Positions 52,774 to 62,109 of a stretch of DNA of 64,000 bases are shown piece by piece (position 1 is the first letter of the stretch; each line of letters starts with the position of its first letter). Source of the DNA: UBA4782 sp034429195 (GTDB taxonomy: Bacteria; Chloroflexota; Anaerolineae; Anaerolineales; Anaerolineaceae); contig DAOUGQ010000007.1 of assembly GCA_034429195.1 (NCBI GenBank), positions 310,001 through 374,000 on the forward strand. Direction: 5' to 3'. Made by a program: the position numbers and the translations under genes. The notes below the pieces were generated by a model. That model was not told where the DNA came from, searched no databases, and saw nothing but the letters and a program-made list of their open reading frames with translations.

Positions 52774-54165
52774 TTATGGTTGTTCGTAAGAAAGCATATA
52801 GGCAATGGCTGCATCAGCAGTAGTAAGCCCAGCGCCGGTAGCATCATCATCCCAACAAATAGTTGTTGGACCAACATTGGGATCCATAATATCGCGGCAG
52901 CCTGCAGGCAGGTAAATGGCGGAGCCTTCCAGAATGGCTTCCACATCCCCCTGGATCAATTCTGGGCGTGTCTGAACAAGCAAAGCAGCGATGCCAGCCA
53001 CATGCGGACTTGCCATGGAGGTACCACCCAGGTAGTAATAGGACAGCTGACCACTATTTACCTGATAAGGACCAACTATCCAGGAACCAGGAGCAGCTAC
53101 ATCCAGATCCTGCCCAGGAAGGGCACGGCTAGAGAAATCGGTGATGTAAAACTGGTCGATATTGGTTGGATCAGGAACATTTAATGCATACCACCAGGCA
53201 TTAGCGGTCCACTCGCCAACCCAACCGCTGGCAGCAACGGAGATGACAGGTTCATACGCACCAGGATACCCCATGCCTGCAGTTCCTTCATTGCCTGCAG
53301 AGGCTACGATAATCACACCCTGCTCGATGGCGTAATCAATGGCTGCTTTTTCCATTGCGTCCAATGAAGGACCACCGAGGCTCATATTGATCACAACTGG
53401 ATAATCTTTCAATGGACCCGCTTTCAGGTCACCCACATAGGTAATGCCACGAGCAACTACCGATGACCAACCGGAGCCATTCTGGTTGAGCACTTTCACC
53501 GGGATAACGGTTGCCATGGGAGCCACACCATTGATGGGATTTCCATTCAGGCTGAAGCCTAATATCGTGCTGGTGACATGGGTGCCATGCGAATTCTGAT
53601 CGTGTTCCCATTTGTTGGGCTGAGAAGATACATTCCCTTTTTCTCCGCCACCACCACCAAATGCAATGGCATATTCTTCTGCGATGCGTTCATCAGGGAA
53701 ATATTGCCGCCAGGAATCCAGCAAACCAGTATCCAGAACCGCTACATACACCCCCGTACCATCCTGTGTTACCTGCCGGTTATCCCAGCCATAATCTGTG
53801 ATATTGATAGAATCCATATCCCAGGTGCTGAGACCATTGGTAAAGTCGGTCACCGCAACGGTATCCACGGGAGAACCATTGCGAACAGCGTCGGGTGATA
53901 CGGCTTCCACAAACGGGAGTGCTTTAATGGCTTCCAGTTTGTTGGTGAGTGCTTTCATGGTGATAGCGTCGATCTCGACGACCTGATCGAGAACAGTGCC
54001 ATACTTCCCCAGGGTGGTCACAATTGCAGGTGTGATGTCGGTATTCAACACCACATTAACAGGCGTGTACCGTGGGGCTGCCTGGACTGAACTCACCCCT
54101 ACCAGAGGGATAATCAGAACCAGGATGAACAAGGCGGTAAAGATACGAAAAAGATTACTTTTCAT
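52774..54165 (-). CDS. Secreted subtilisin-like serine protease (S8)
   Basis: A 463-residue exported protease. A signal peptide (FRIFTALFILVLIIPLVGVSS) is followed by an I9-like propeptide (about 33-95; VVEIDAITMKALTNKLEAIK). The peptidase domain has the triad Asp145 (VAVLDTGLL), His193 (NSHGTHVTST) and Ser383 (GTSMASPHVAG), with the oxyanion Asn in ASAGNEGTAG. The start at 54165 has AAGGAGG 6 nt upstream; the frame to 54231 is rejected. No C-terminal anchor, so it is released or wall-associated. Probably supplies peptides to a protein-fermenting life style (inference). Confidence 0.93.
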   Translation of the reverse strand: MKSNLFRIFTALFILVLIIPLVGVSSVQAAPRYTPVNVVLNTDITPAIVTTLGKYGTVLDQVVEIDAITMKALTNKLEAIKALPFVEAVSPDAVRNGSPVDTVAVTDFTNGLSTWDMDSINITDYGWDNRQVTQDGTGVYVAVLDTGLLDSWRQYFPDERIAEEYAIAFGGGGGEKGNVSSQPNKWEHDQNSHGTHVTSTILGFSLNGNPINGVAPMATVIPVKVLNQNGSGWSSVVARGITYVGDLKAGPLKDYPVVINMSLGGPSLDAMEKAAIDYAIEQGVIIVASAGNEGTAGMGYPGAYEPVISVAASGWVGEWTANAWWYALNVPDPTNIDQFYITDFSSRALPGQDLDVAAPGSWIVGPYQVNSGQLSYYYLGGTSMASPHVAGIAALLVQTRPELIQGDVEAILEGSAIYLPAGCRDIMDPNVGPTTICWDDDATGAGLTTADAAIAYMLSYEQP

Positions 54166-54376
54166 GCACAACCTCCTTCGATAAATTGGGAACAAGTACG
54201 GGAAAAGAAAAAACCGTACATAAGAATGCACGGCCGGTTACGCCATTCGCTCCCCCCAACCACAGGCGTCCATATTACAGTTGAGGATCATTGCTTCCGC
54301 TCAATATATTCATTATAGAGAAATTATATTGATAGTCAATAGAAAATTTGTCAGATATTAGGAAAATTTTTGAAAA

Positions 54377-57070
54377 TTAACCATATGATTTCAGCATGAA
54401 CGGTAGTAAACCGCCAGCATGGAAGATATTGATTTCACTCTCCGAATCCAATCTGGCTTGCACTTTGAAAGTTGAACCTTTCCCGGTGGGGTATTCAACC
54501 TGGACTTCCAATATTTCGCCCGGCTTTTTCAAGGTACTCACCCCATAAATGGTGAAGGTTTCCTTTCCAGTAAGCTGCAATGATAAAGCACTTTGCCCAG
54601 GTAGGAATTGCAAAGGCAGGACGCCCATGCCAGCCAGGTTGGAGCGGTGAATGCGTTCAAACGATTCTGCAATAACAGCTCTGACACCAAGCTGCTGCAC
54701 CCCTTTTGCAGCCCAATCGCGGCTGGAGCCAGTGCCATACTCTTTCCCCGCCAGGATGATCAGGGAGACTTTTGCTTTCTTATACCGAATGGCTGCATCG
54801 AATATGGTCATAAACTCATTTTCAGGGAACATGGTAGTGAAACCACCTTCTTTTCCGTCAGCCAGTTTGTTTTTCAAACGGACATTTGCCAGAGTCCCCC
54901 GGCTAAGCACCTGGTCATTGGCTCGACGTGAGCCATACGAGTTGAAATCTTTCGGCTCAACACCCTGCTCCTGCAGATATTGCCCGGCAGGGCTGTCAGG
55001 AGGAATGGAACCTGCCGGCGAAATGTGGTCAGTGGTGATGGAATCACCCAGGAATGCCAGGACTCTTGCCTTTTCAATATCTCCAACAGCAGCTGGTATC
55101 TCAAAAAAGGGAGGCTCCTGCAGATATGTCGAGTTTTTATTCCAGGAAAAGAGAGTTCCTGTTTCTCCGCATAATTCTTTCCATGCAGAAGTACCTGCAA
55201 AGAGTTCCTGATTGTTCTTTGCGAACAACTCTGGTTGGACATTTTTTGCAACAACTTCTTCGATCTGTTTGTTTGTAGGCCACAGATCTTTCAAGTATAC
55301 AGGTTGATGTGAAGGATTCCATCCTAGGGGATCGCAGGTCAGGTCAATATCAACCCTACCAGCCAGGGCGTATGCCACCACCAGTGGAGGGCTTGCCAGG
55401 TAATTTGCTTGAATCAAGCTGTTCACCCGCCCTTCAAAGTTGCGATTCCCGGAGAGAACTGCGGCGGTGATCAACCCCTTTTCTTTTATGGCAGCACTGA
55501 TCTCAGGTGATAGGGGCCCAGAATTTCCGATGCAGGTCATGCAGCCATATCCCACCAGAGAAAATCCCAATGCTTCCAGAGGCTCCAACAAACCCGCATC
55601 ACGCAAGTAGCAGGTTACCACTCGAGAGCCGGGAGATAAACTTGCTTTCACCCATGGGTGAGGTGTAAGTCCGTGCGCCAGCGCATTTTTTGCCAGCAAC
55701 CCTGCTGCAATCAATACCAAAGGGTTGGACGTGTTGGTACACGAGGTTATTGCTGCCAGCGTAAGCGCACCATGTCCTACTTCAATCCTGTTTCCATTTA
55801 CCTCAACGGATGCTATTTCCAAACGCTCCTGTTCAGGTATTCCGTATCCACCTTCAGATTTGCTTCTGGCAAGAGCGTTTTTAAAATTCTCTTTTACCTG
55901 GCTCAAGATGATGCGATCTTGAGGTCTTTTTGGACCTGCCAGAGATGGTTCGATTGTCGCTAAATCCAACGTTAATGTATGGTTGTATACCGGCTGAGGT
56001 GCATCAGGGTTATAAAACAAATGCTGGGCTTTTAGATAAGCAGCTACCTTCTCAATCTGGGCGTTCCCACGACCGGTTAGGAGCAAATAATCGAGTGTGA
56101 TTTCATCGACGGGGAAAAAGATCGTCGTGGCGCCAGTTTCTGGCGTCATGTTTGCAATCATTGCCCTATCAGCCAGAGATAACTGTTGGCTGCCACTACC
56201 GGTTACTTCAACAAAGGCATTCACTACCCCGGTTTTGCGCAACAATTGAACGATCGTCAGGGTTAAGTCGGTGGGCATTACCCCTTCGGGTAGCTTTCCA
56301 GTCAATTCCAGGTTTAAAACGTCTGGTGCGGGAAATTCCAGAGGCTGCCCCAACATGGCTGCCAATGCTTCAATCCCTCCAACACCCCATCCCATCACTC
56401 CCAATCCATTGATCATGGTAGTGTGCGAATCAGTGCCGACCAGCATCTCTGCCTGCAAAAGTTCTCTGTTTTCACAGGGAGATGTGATCACCACCCTGCT
56501 AAGAGTTTCAAGGTTTACCTGATGAATGATTCCCGATCCGGGCGGGATCACCCTTACTTGCTTGAATGCCTGTTGAGCCCATTTCAAGAACCGGTAACGT
56601 TCTCTATTCCGTTCCATCTCCAGTTCCTGATTACACTGTAAAGCATCGGGTATACCAGTAAAATCCACCTGGATGGAGTGGTCAACCACAACATCCACCG
56701 GGATGAGAGGTTCAACCGTTGACGGGTCAACTCCGCGCCGTGCCAGAGCAGAGCGAAGCGCAGCCAGATCATTCAACACGGGTATACCAGTAAAATCTTG
56801 CATGATCACTCTTCCAGGAGTGAATTTAACAAGCGGTCTATCCTGTTCTTCAGGTTTCCAGCCTGCCAGGTTCAGAACATCTTCTTTATTCACTTTTATG
56901 TCATCGCAGTGAACCAGCATGTTTTCCATCAACAGGCGAATTACAATGGGGAGCTTTTCGAGCTGTGGCAAGGTCATGCCAGTTATCTTGTCCAGGGCAA
57001 AGAACGAATATTTCTTGCCCATGATTACCAGGGTGGAGAGGGTTTTCATTGGATCAGAAATTGTCTTCAT
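54377..57070 (-). CDS. acnA: Aconitate hydratase
   Basis: Isomerises citrate and isocitrate with a [4Fe-4S] cluster. The 897-residue protein is of the AcnA/IRP type. Evidence is DFTGIPVLNDLAALR, VGTDSHTTMINGLGVMGWGVGGIEA, the cluster cysteines in ITSCTNTSNP and YGCMTCIGNSGPL, and the swivel domain with NSYGSRRANDQVLSRGTLANVR and EYGTGSSRDWAAKG. The ATG overlaps the isocitrate dehydrogenase stop codon (ATGA). It is thus translated with icd, linking two consecutive steps. Confidence 0.95.
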   Translation of the reverse strand: MKTISDPMKTLSTLVIMGKKYSFFALDKITGMTLPQLEKLPIVIRLLMENMLVHCDDIKVNKEDVLNLAGWKPEEQDRPLVKFTPGRVIMQDFTGIPVLNDLAALRSALARRGVDPSTVEPLIPVDVVVDHSIQVDFTGIPDALQCNQELEMERNRERYRFLKWAQQAFKQVRVIPPGSGIIHQVNLETLSRVVITSPCENRELLQAEMLVGTDSHTTMINGLGVMGWGVGGIEALAAMLGQPLEFPAPDVLNLELTGKLPEGVMPTDLTLTIVQLLRKTGVVNAFVEVTGSGSQQLSLADRAMIANMTPETGATTIFFPVDEITLDYLLLTGRGNAQIEKVAAYLKAQHLFYNPDAPQPVYNHTLTLDLATIEPSLAGPKRPQDRIILSQVKENFKNALARSKSEGGYGIPEQERLEIASVEVNGNRIEVGHGALTLAAITSCTNTSNPLVLIAAGLLAKNALAHGLTPHPWVKASLSPGSRVVTCYLRDAGLLEPLEALGFSLVGYGCMTCIGNSGPLSPEISAAIKEKGLITAAVLSGNRNFEGRVNSLIQANYLASPPLVVAYALAGRVDIDLTCDPLGWNPSHQPVYLKDLWPTNKQIEEVVAKNVQPELFAKNNQELFAGTSAWKELCGETGTLFSWNKNSTYLQEPPFFEIPAAVGDIEKARVLAFLGDSITTDHISPAGSIPPDSPAGQYLQEQGVEPKDFNSYGSRRANDQVLSRGTLANVRLKNKLADGKEGGFTTMFPENEFMTIFDAAIRYKKAKVSLIILAGKEYGTGSSRDWAAKGVQQLGVRAVIAESFERIHRSNLAGMGVLPLQFLPGQSALSLQLTGKETFTIYGVSTLKKPGEILEVQVEYPTGKGSTFKVQARLDSESEINIFHAGGLLPFMLKSYG

Positions 57071-58380
57071 GATGAAACCTTCGCCATTTGATCGATCACA
57101 GTTTGAGCAAATTCTGATGTGTTGACTGACCGGTTTGCCATCTGAGGCGCGACAAAGTCTTGAGTAAAAATCCCTGCCTTGAAGGTTGCCTCCAAAGCCT
57201 TTTCAATCAAGTTGGCAGCTTCCTTCCAACCCAGATAGTTCAGCATCATTTGCCCTGAAAGGATAAGCGAGGTAGGGTTAGCGATATTCTTTCCGGCAAT
57301 GGTGGGAGCGGTGCCATGTGTGGCTTCGAAAATAGCTGCTCCGGTTTCAAAATTTATATTCGCCCCTGGTGCAATACCCAATCCGCCAACCTGCGCAGCC
57401 AATGCGTCGGAAAGGTAATCGCCATTCAAATTAGTGGTAACCAAAACGTCGAACTCTTCCGGATGGGTAAGAGTACGTTCAAATGCAGCGTCGGTGATGA
57501 TGTCGTTGATGAAGATCTTTCCACTACCCAATTCCTGTTTCTTTTCGAGGGTTGCGGTTTCTTCACCATACTGTGAAAGAGTCTCTTCCCATTGCTGCTG
57601 GGTGTAGGTATACGCATCGAATTCGCGCCTTGCAACTTCATACCCCCACTGCCTGAATGCACCTTCGGTGTATTTCATGATGTTCCCTTTATGAACAAGA
57701 GTAACTCTTTGAAGCTGGTTAACCTTCGCCCAGCGAATGGCAGCCCGCACCAACCGGGTACTCCCTTCGCGTGAGATGGGCTTCAAGCCCAATCCCACTT
57801 CGTCAGAGAAACGCAAACGCTGGAATTCATCGGGGTAATTTGATTTCAACCAGGTTAACATGTCAATGCTCTTTGATGTACCGGCTGGGAATTCGATTCC
57901 ACTGTACAGATCTTCAGTATTTTCTCGAAAAATGATGAAATTTGCTCTCTCCGGATGGCAAGTGGGGGCTGGCACACCTTCAAACCAGCGCACAGGTCGG
58001 ATGCATGCGTATAAGTCTAAAGCTTTTCGCAATGCAACATTGAATGACCTGCTTCCACCACCTACCGGAGTTGTGAGGGGCCCTTTGATACCCACTCGGA
58101 AATTTCTTAATTGAAATAGCGTTTCATCCGGTAAAGACTCTCCGGTCAAACGCTGGCTTTTTTCCCCAGCAAGTACTTCCAGCCATACGATCTGCCTCTG
58201 CCCTTGATAAGCAATCTGGATTGCTGATTCAATTATCCTCCTGGCTGCAGGCCAGATATCGACACCACAACCATCCCCTTCAATGAATGGAATGATGGGA
58301 TGAGTTGGAACACTAATGATGCCCGATTCGATTTGAATGGGGCTGCCTTTCTGATTGGAAACTTCTGGAGAGGATCTCAT
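57067..58380 (-). CDS. icd: Isocitrate dehydrogenase, NADP-type
   Basis: Oxidises isocitrate to 2-oxoglutarate and CO2. The 437-residue protein has the Icd signatures PIIPFIEGDGCGVDIW, GIKGPLTTPVGGGSRSFNVALR (substrate loop with its Ser), VRWFEGVPAPTCHPE, FRENTEDLYSGIEF, TLVHKGNIMKYTEGAF and FEATHGTAPTIAGKNIANPT. The lysine-tyrosine cofactor pattern near the C-terminus could not be judged, so NADP use is by length and similarity. First gene of icd-acnA, divergent from the iclR regulator. The exact start is uncertain because no clear ribosome binding site precedes 58380. Confidence 0.93.
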   Translation of the reverse strand: MRSSPEVSNQKGSPIQIESGIISVPTHPIIPFIEGDGCGVDIWPAARRIIESAIQIAYQGQRQIVWLEVLAGEKSQRLTGESLPDETLFQLRNFRVGIKGPLTTPVGGGSRSFNVALRKALDLYACIRPVRWFEGVPAPTCHPERANFIIFRENTEDLYSGIEFPAGTSKSIDMLTWLKSNYPDEFQRLRFSDEVGLGLKPISREGSTRLVRAAIRWAKVNQLQRVTLVHKGNIMKYTEGAFRQWGYEVARREFDAYTYTQQQWEETLSQYGEETATLEKKQELGSGKIFINDIITDAAFERTLTHPEEFDVLVTTNLNGDYLSDALAAQVGGLGIAPGANINFETGAAIFEATHGTAPTIAGKNIANPTSLILSGQMMLNYLGWKEAANLIEKALEATFKAGIFTQDFVAPQMANRSVNTSEFAQTVIDQMAKVSS

Positions 58381-58414
58381 TGATGCCTGAAATAGCCGAG
58401 GAAAATATTCCCTC

Positions 58415-58443
58415 TTGACTCTTCTTCTGTATTTTGCTACAAT
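58415..58443 (+). promoter_or_regulatory. Promoter of the iclR-type gene
   Basis: TTGACT, a 17-bp spacer ending in TGC, and TACAAT. A second perfect TATAAT lies at 58451-58456. Between it and the ATG are GGGAC (58459), GTCC (58467) and GGGAC (58479), which may be an operator. Confidence 0.65.
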
Positions 58444-58486
58444 TTTATCATATAATACGGGACGCTGTCCAGATTATAGGGACACT

Positions 58487-59290
58487 ATGAGTGAAACGCC
58501 CACCTCCACCCTTGAAAAAGCAGTACTCATCCTGGATTGTTTTACCCAGGAAAATACTGAATTAGGCGTGCGCGAAACGGCTCGTCTGGTTGGTCTTTCG
58601 AGTAGTGCAACCGGTAGGATCATGAACACCATGCGAGATCTGGGACTGCTGTCGCAAGATCCACGCACCCGGCTATATACCATGGGTACACGAGTTTTAG
58701 CCTGGGCAGGTACTTATCTGGCAGCATCTGACATCGCTGTCGTTGCACATCCCTACATACAAGAATTGAATCGCATCACTCGCGAAACAGTCAGTCTGTA
58801 TGTATTGGAAGGTAATGAACGGGTATGTATCGAGCGTCTGGAAAGCCCACAGAGTGTTCGTTTTGTAGTAAGAGTAGGAAAACGATTGCCATTATATGCT
58901 GGCGCTGCAGGCAAAGTAATGCTGGCATTCCTGCCCTCCCATCGCTGTAATGAAATCCTCGAATCTAGCAAGCTAATCGCATTTACTGAATCAACCATTA
59001 TCGAATGGGTAGCCCTTCAAAAAGACCTTGCATTAACAAGGGAGAGAGGGTATGCGGTCAGTAAAGGTGAATGGACTCAAGGAGCAACTGGTGTAGCTGC
59101 ACCCATCTTTGACCGCACAAATGAAGTGGTTGGTGCGCTTAACATCTCTGGACCTTCTGCACGGTTTACCGATGATGTAATCATCGAACATGCCATTCAG
59201 GTCTGTCAGGTAGCAGCGAAAATTTCCAAAGCTTTAGGATCCCGCCATCCCGTCCCACCCCTGCCGGCTCAGCCGGCTCATCGACGTTAA
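58487..59290 (+). CDS. IclR-family transcriptional regulator
   Basis: A 267-residue regulator. The N-terminal winged helix (about 8-72; LEKAVLILDCF, VRETARLVGLSSSATGRIMN) is followed by the IclR ligand domain (about 85-255; VSLYVLEGNERVCIERLES, LYAGAAGKVMLAFL, GYAVSKGEWTQGATGVAAPI). Such domains bind small organic acids. It lies between divergent icd-acnA and downstream citrate synthase, so control of the citrate branch is likely but inferred. I chose the ATG at 58487, because the open frame to 58415 includes the promoter. Confidence 0.9.
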   Translation: MSETPTSTLEKAVLILDCFTQENTELGVRETARLVGLSSSATGRIMNTMRDLGLLSQDPRTRLYTMGTRVLAWAGTYLAASDIAVVAHPYIQELNRITRETVSLYVLEGNERVCIERLESPQSVRFVVRVGKRLPLYAGAAGKVMLAFLPSHRCNEILESSKLIAFTESTIIEWVALQKDLALTRERGYAVSKGEWTQGATGVAAPIFDRTNEVVGALNISGPSARFTDDVIIEHAIQVCQVAAKISKALGSRHPVPPLPAQPAHRR

Positions 59291-59317
59291 TGCTGGCAGA
59301 AACCGGGTATAGAACCT

Positions 59318-59345
59318 TATCCCTAGTCTGACCAGGGATATTTTG
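59318..59345 (+). terminator. Weak hairpin with T-run between iclR gene and citrate synthase
   Basis: TATCCCT (59318-59324) pairs with AGGGATA (59334-59340) around a 9-nt loop and is followed by TTTTG. It could partly end the regulator's transcript or act as an attenuator for the citrate synthase gene. Confidence 0.45.
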
Positions 59346-59363
59346 TAATTCAAGGAGGAATGC

Positions 59364-60677
59364 ATGATCATACATGATCGAATTGCAGAGCAGTTACCGG
59401 AATGGCGCGACAGAGTTGCCACTCTGACCGGAAAATATGGAAAATTTAAGGTCTGTGATGTTACAGTGGAACAGATCTATGGTGGTATTCGCGGGGTGCA
59501 AATCCAGGTAACCGATATTTCTTACCTTAATCCATTTGAGGGTATCTACCTGCGTGGGTATTCCATCAAGGACGTGCTAGATTTTCTCCCACACTCGAAA
59601 GGTGCTGAATATCCCATGTGTGGTGGATTGTACTACCTGCTTATGGTAGGAAGCCTGCCAACCGAAGAAGAAGCCTGGGAAGTAGAAGATATTTGGCGGC
59701 AGAATTGCCAGGTACCTCAATACGTATGGGATGTGATCAATGCACTCCCTCCTGAAACCCACCCGATGACCCTCCTTTCTACTGCAATCACAGCTCTACA
59801 ACCACAGGCTGTGTTCCCACCGCATTATGAGAATGGCACCCCTAAAACGGATTATTGGAAATATTTTTTAGATGACAGTATGAACCTGGTCAGTAAATTA
59901 ATGGTAATTGCTGCATATATTTATAACAAGAAGTACCAAAATGGTTTGTTCATTTCTCCTGATCCGAATCTGGATTGGGCAGCAAATTTTGCTCATATGA
60001 TCGGTAAGGGAGATAGTGAAGAATATAAAGAACTTTGCAGATTATTTTTCCTGATCCATTCAGATCATGAGGGGGGAAACGTCAGTGCACATACAGGTCA
60101 CCTTGTCTGTTCTGCATTATCTGACATTTATCTGACCAGTGCAGCAGCTATGCATGGGCTGGCGGGTCCTTTGCATGGGCTGGCAAATCAGGAATGTCTG
60201 CGGTGGCTGTTGGGAGTCTATGACCAGTTTGGTGTACTACCTACCGAAAGTGAACTGGAAATCTTCCTTGAAGAGGAGCTTCAAAAAGGAAATATGATCC
60301 CGGGCTATGGTCATGCGGTGTTGCGTACCACCGACCCGCGCTTTACCGTGCAGGCTGAATTTGGTCAGAAATACATGCCGGACGATGAAATTTACCAGCT
60401 GGTACAGCTTGTTTACAAGGTACTCCCTCCTCTCTTGAAAAAGCAGGGCAAGGTGAAGAATCCGTGGCCCAATGTCGATGCTATTAACGGTGCTCTGCAG
60501 CATCATTATGGTGTCAGTCAGTATGATTTCTACACTGTACTGTTCGGAGTAAGCCGTATTTTAGGTATCACGGCACATGCTGTTTGGGCACGCGCCCTGG
60601 GGAAACCTATCGAGCGCCCCAAATCCCTTACTACCCGTATGCTTGAGGAAATGGTTGGACTGCCACCCGGTGCTTGA
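59364..60677 (+). CDS. gltA: Citrate synthase
   Basis: Condenses acetyl-CoA and oxaloacetate to citrate. The 437-residue protein resembles the eukaryotic-type (Si)-citrate synthase: IRGVQIQVTDISYLNPFEGI, FRGYSI-like LRGYSIKDV, FLIHSDHEGGNVSAHTGHLV (first catalytic His), AAAMHGLAGPLHGLANQE and MIPGYGHAVLRTTDPR (second His), with a later Asp region. The ATG has AAGGAGG 6 nt upstream. It lies downstream of an IclR regulator and near icd-acnA, so the window holds all enzymes from acetyl-CoA to 2-oxoglutarate. Confidence 0.92.
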   Translation: MIIHDRIAEQLPEWRDRVATLTGKYGKFKVCDVTVEQIYGGIRGVQIQVTDISYLNPFEGIYLRGYSIKDVLDFLPHSKGAEYPMCGGLYYLLMVGSLPTEEEAWEVEDIWRQNCQVPQYVWDVINALPPETHPMTLLSTAITALQPQAVFPPHYENGTPKTDYWKYFLDDSMNLVSKLMVIAAYIYNKKYQNGLFISPDPNLDWAANFAHMIGKGDSEEYKELCRLFFLIHSDHEGGNVSAHTGHLVCSALSDIYLTSAAAMHGLAGPLHGLANQECLRWLLGVYDQFGVLPTESELEIFLEEELQKGNMIPGYGHAVLRTTDPRFTVQAEFGQKYMPDDEIYQLVQLVYKVLPPLLKKQGKVKNPWPNVDAINGALQHHYGVSQYDFYTVLFGVSRILGITAHAVWARALGKPIERPKSLTTRMLEEMVGLPPGA

Positions 60678-60839
60678 TCCAACACATATCCCTTTTTATC
60701 CGCCTGTTTTCTGGTATCATCCCTGTTTTCGAGAGTTTCCAGTAGCAGGCGGATTATTTTTGCACGATGCTTGCAACAGAGCGAACAACCAAAAAGTTTG
60801 ATAGGTTTTGACACTGTTTCACGGATAAAGTTGAAAAAA

Positions 60840-62108
60840 ATGAGTGAACCAAAGTTTTATGACCTGAATCCTGATGATCGGCTGGCAGCAATCGCACACC
60901 AGACAGGATTATCCATAGAAGAAATGCAGATCCTCTCTGGAGAGGCAGGGTTATCCCTTGAGCAGGCTGACCATATGATCGAAAATGTTGTCGGGCTATA
61001 CACCCTTCCGGTGGGCATCGCCCGTAATTTTGTGATCAATGATCGCGAAGTACCAGTACCTATGATGATCGAAGAGCCATCGGTAGTGGCGGGTGCTTCT
61101 TTTATGGCGAAACTGGCACAGACAGGGGGTGGATTTCACGCTGAAGCGGATGAGCCAGTGATGATTGGGCAGATCCAGGTAATCGACCTACCGGATGTGC
61201 AAGCTGCCCGTAATGCGCTGGAAGCGAATAAGTTCCTCCTGTTGCAGGCAGTTGAAGGTTTGGACCCGATGCTAGAAAAAAATGGCGGCGGACCACGTGG
61301 AATTGAGATTCGGGTGATCGAGGAAAGCCCAATCGGGAAATTCATCGTGGTACACGTGTTGTACGATGTGCGCGATGCGATGGGCGCCAATGCAGTGAAT
61401 ACTGCTGTTGAAAAGCTTGCTCCTCTTGTAGAAGATATCTGCGGTGGCAGGGTTCTTCTGCGTATTCTTTCCAACCTGGCAGATAAACGCTTGGCACGTG
61501 CTCATGTGACCATCCCATTGGAAAAGCTGGCGTTTGAGTCGTATACACCCGAGATGGTACGCGATGGCATCATCGCTGCCTGGGCATTCGCTGCCTCGGA
61601 CCCTTACCGGGCGGCAACCCACAACAAAGGCATCATGAATGGTGTGGATGCGGTAGTGATCGCCACGGGCAATGATTGGCGGGCTATCGAAGCAGGTGCG
61701 CATGCTTATGCAGCACGCAGCGGAAGGTATACCAGTTTGAGCAAATGGGGCGTAGACGTCAACGGTAACCTGGTGGGTGATCTTGAAATGCCCATGGCGG
61801 TAGGGATCATCGGTGGAGCTACACGTGTCCATCCGACTGCTAAAGTGAATCTGAAATTGATGGGGGTAAAAACCGCAGCGGAACTGGCAGAGATCATTGT
61901 CTCAGTTGGGCTGGCGCAAAACCTGGCTGCACTGCGCGCCCTTGCCACCGAAGGAATTCAAAGGGGACACATGGGACTGCATGCCCGTCAGATCGCTGTG
62001 GCAGCCGGTGCTCGACCCGACCAGGTGGAAGAGCTGGCTCAAAAAATGGTAGCTGAGAAAAATATACGCATTGATCGTGCGATGGAATTATTGAAGGAGA
62101 TGAAATAA
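60840..62108 (+). CDS. Hydroxymethylglutaryl-CoA reductase, class II
   Basis: Interconverts HMG-CoA and mevalonate. The 422-residue protein is of the bacterial class II type: IENVVGLYTLPVGIARNFVI with the catalytic Glu, VPMMIEEPSVVAGASF, the cofactor motif DAMGANAVNT, THNKGIMNGVDAVV with the catalytic Lys, and GHMGLHARQ with the catalytic His. Start at 60840 (MSEPKFYDLNPDDRL); upstream codons from 60771 look non-coding. A TGGTATCAT at 60712-60720 may be its promoter. With HMG-CoA synthase following by 1 nt it should work in the biosynthetic direction, to mevalonate for isoprenoids. Confidence 0.93.
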   Translation: MSEPKFYDLNPDDRLAAIAHQTGLSIEEMQILSGEAGLSLEQADHMIENVVGLYTLPVGIARNFVINDREVPVPMMIEEPSVVAGASFMAKLAQTGGGFHAEADEPVMIGQIQVIDLPDVQAARNALEANKFLLLQAVEGLDPMLEKNGGGPRGIEIRVIEESPIGKFIVVHVLYDVRDAMGANAVNTAVEKLAPLVEDICGGRVLLRILSNLADKRLARAHVTIPLEKLAFESYTPEMVRDGIIAAWAFAASDPYRAATHNKGIMNGVDAVVIATGNDWRAIEAGAHAYAARSGRYTSLSKWGVDVNGNLVGDLEMPMAVGIIGGATRVHPTAKVNLKLMGVKTAAELAEIIVSVGLAQNLAALRALATEGIQRGHMGLHARQIAVAAGARPDQVEELAQKMVAEKNIRIDRAMELLKEMK

Positions 62109-62109
62109 T

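Noticed and set aside
54651..55211. Plus-strand 186-codon frame opposite acnA
   Set aside because: Long only because acnA codon use leaves the opposite strand open; no start signal or homology pattern.
61272..61832. Minus-strand 186-codon frame opposite HMG-CoA reductase
   Set aside because: Shadow of a highly conserved enzyme; no ribosome binding site and no recognisable motif.
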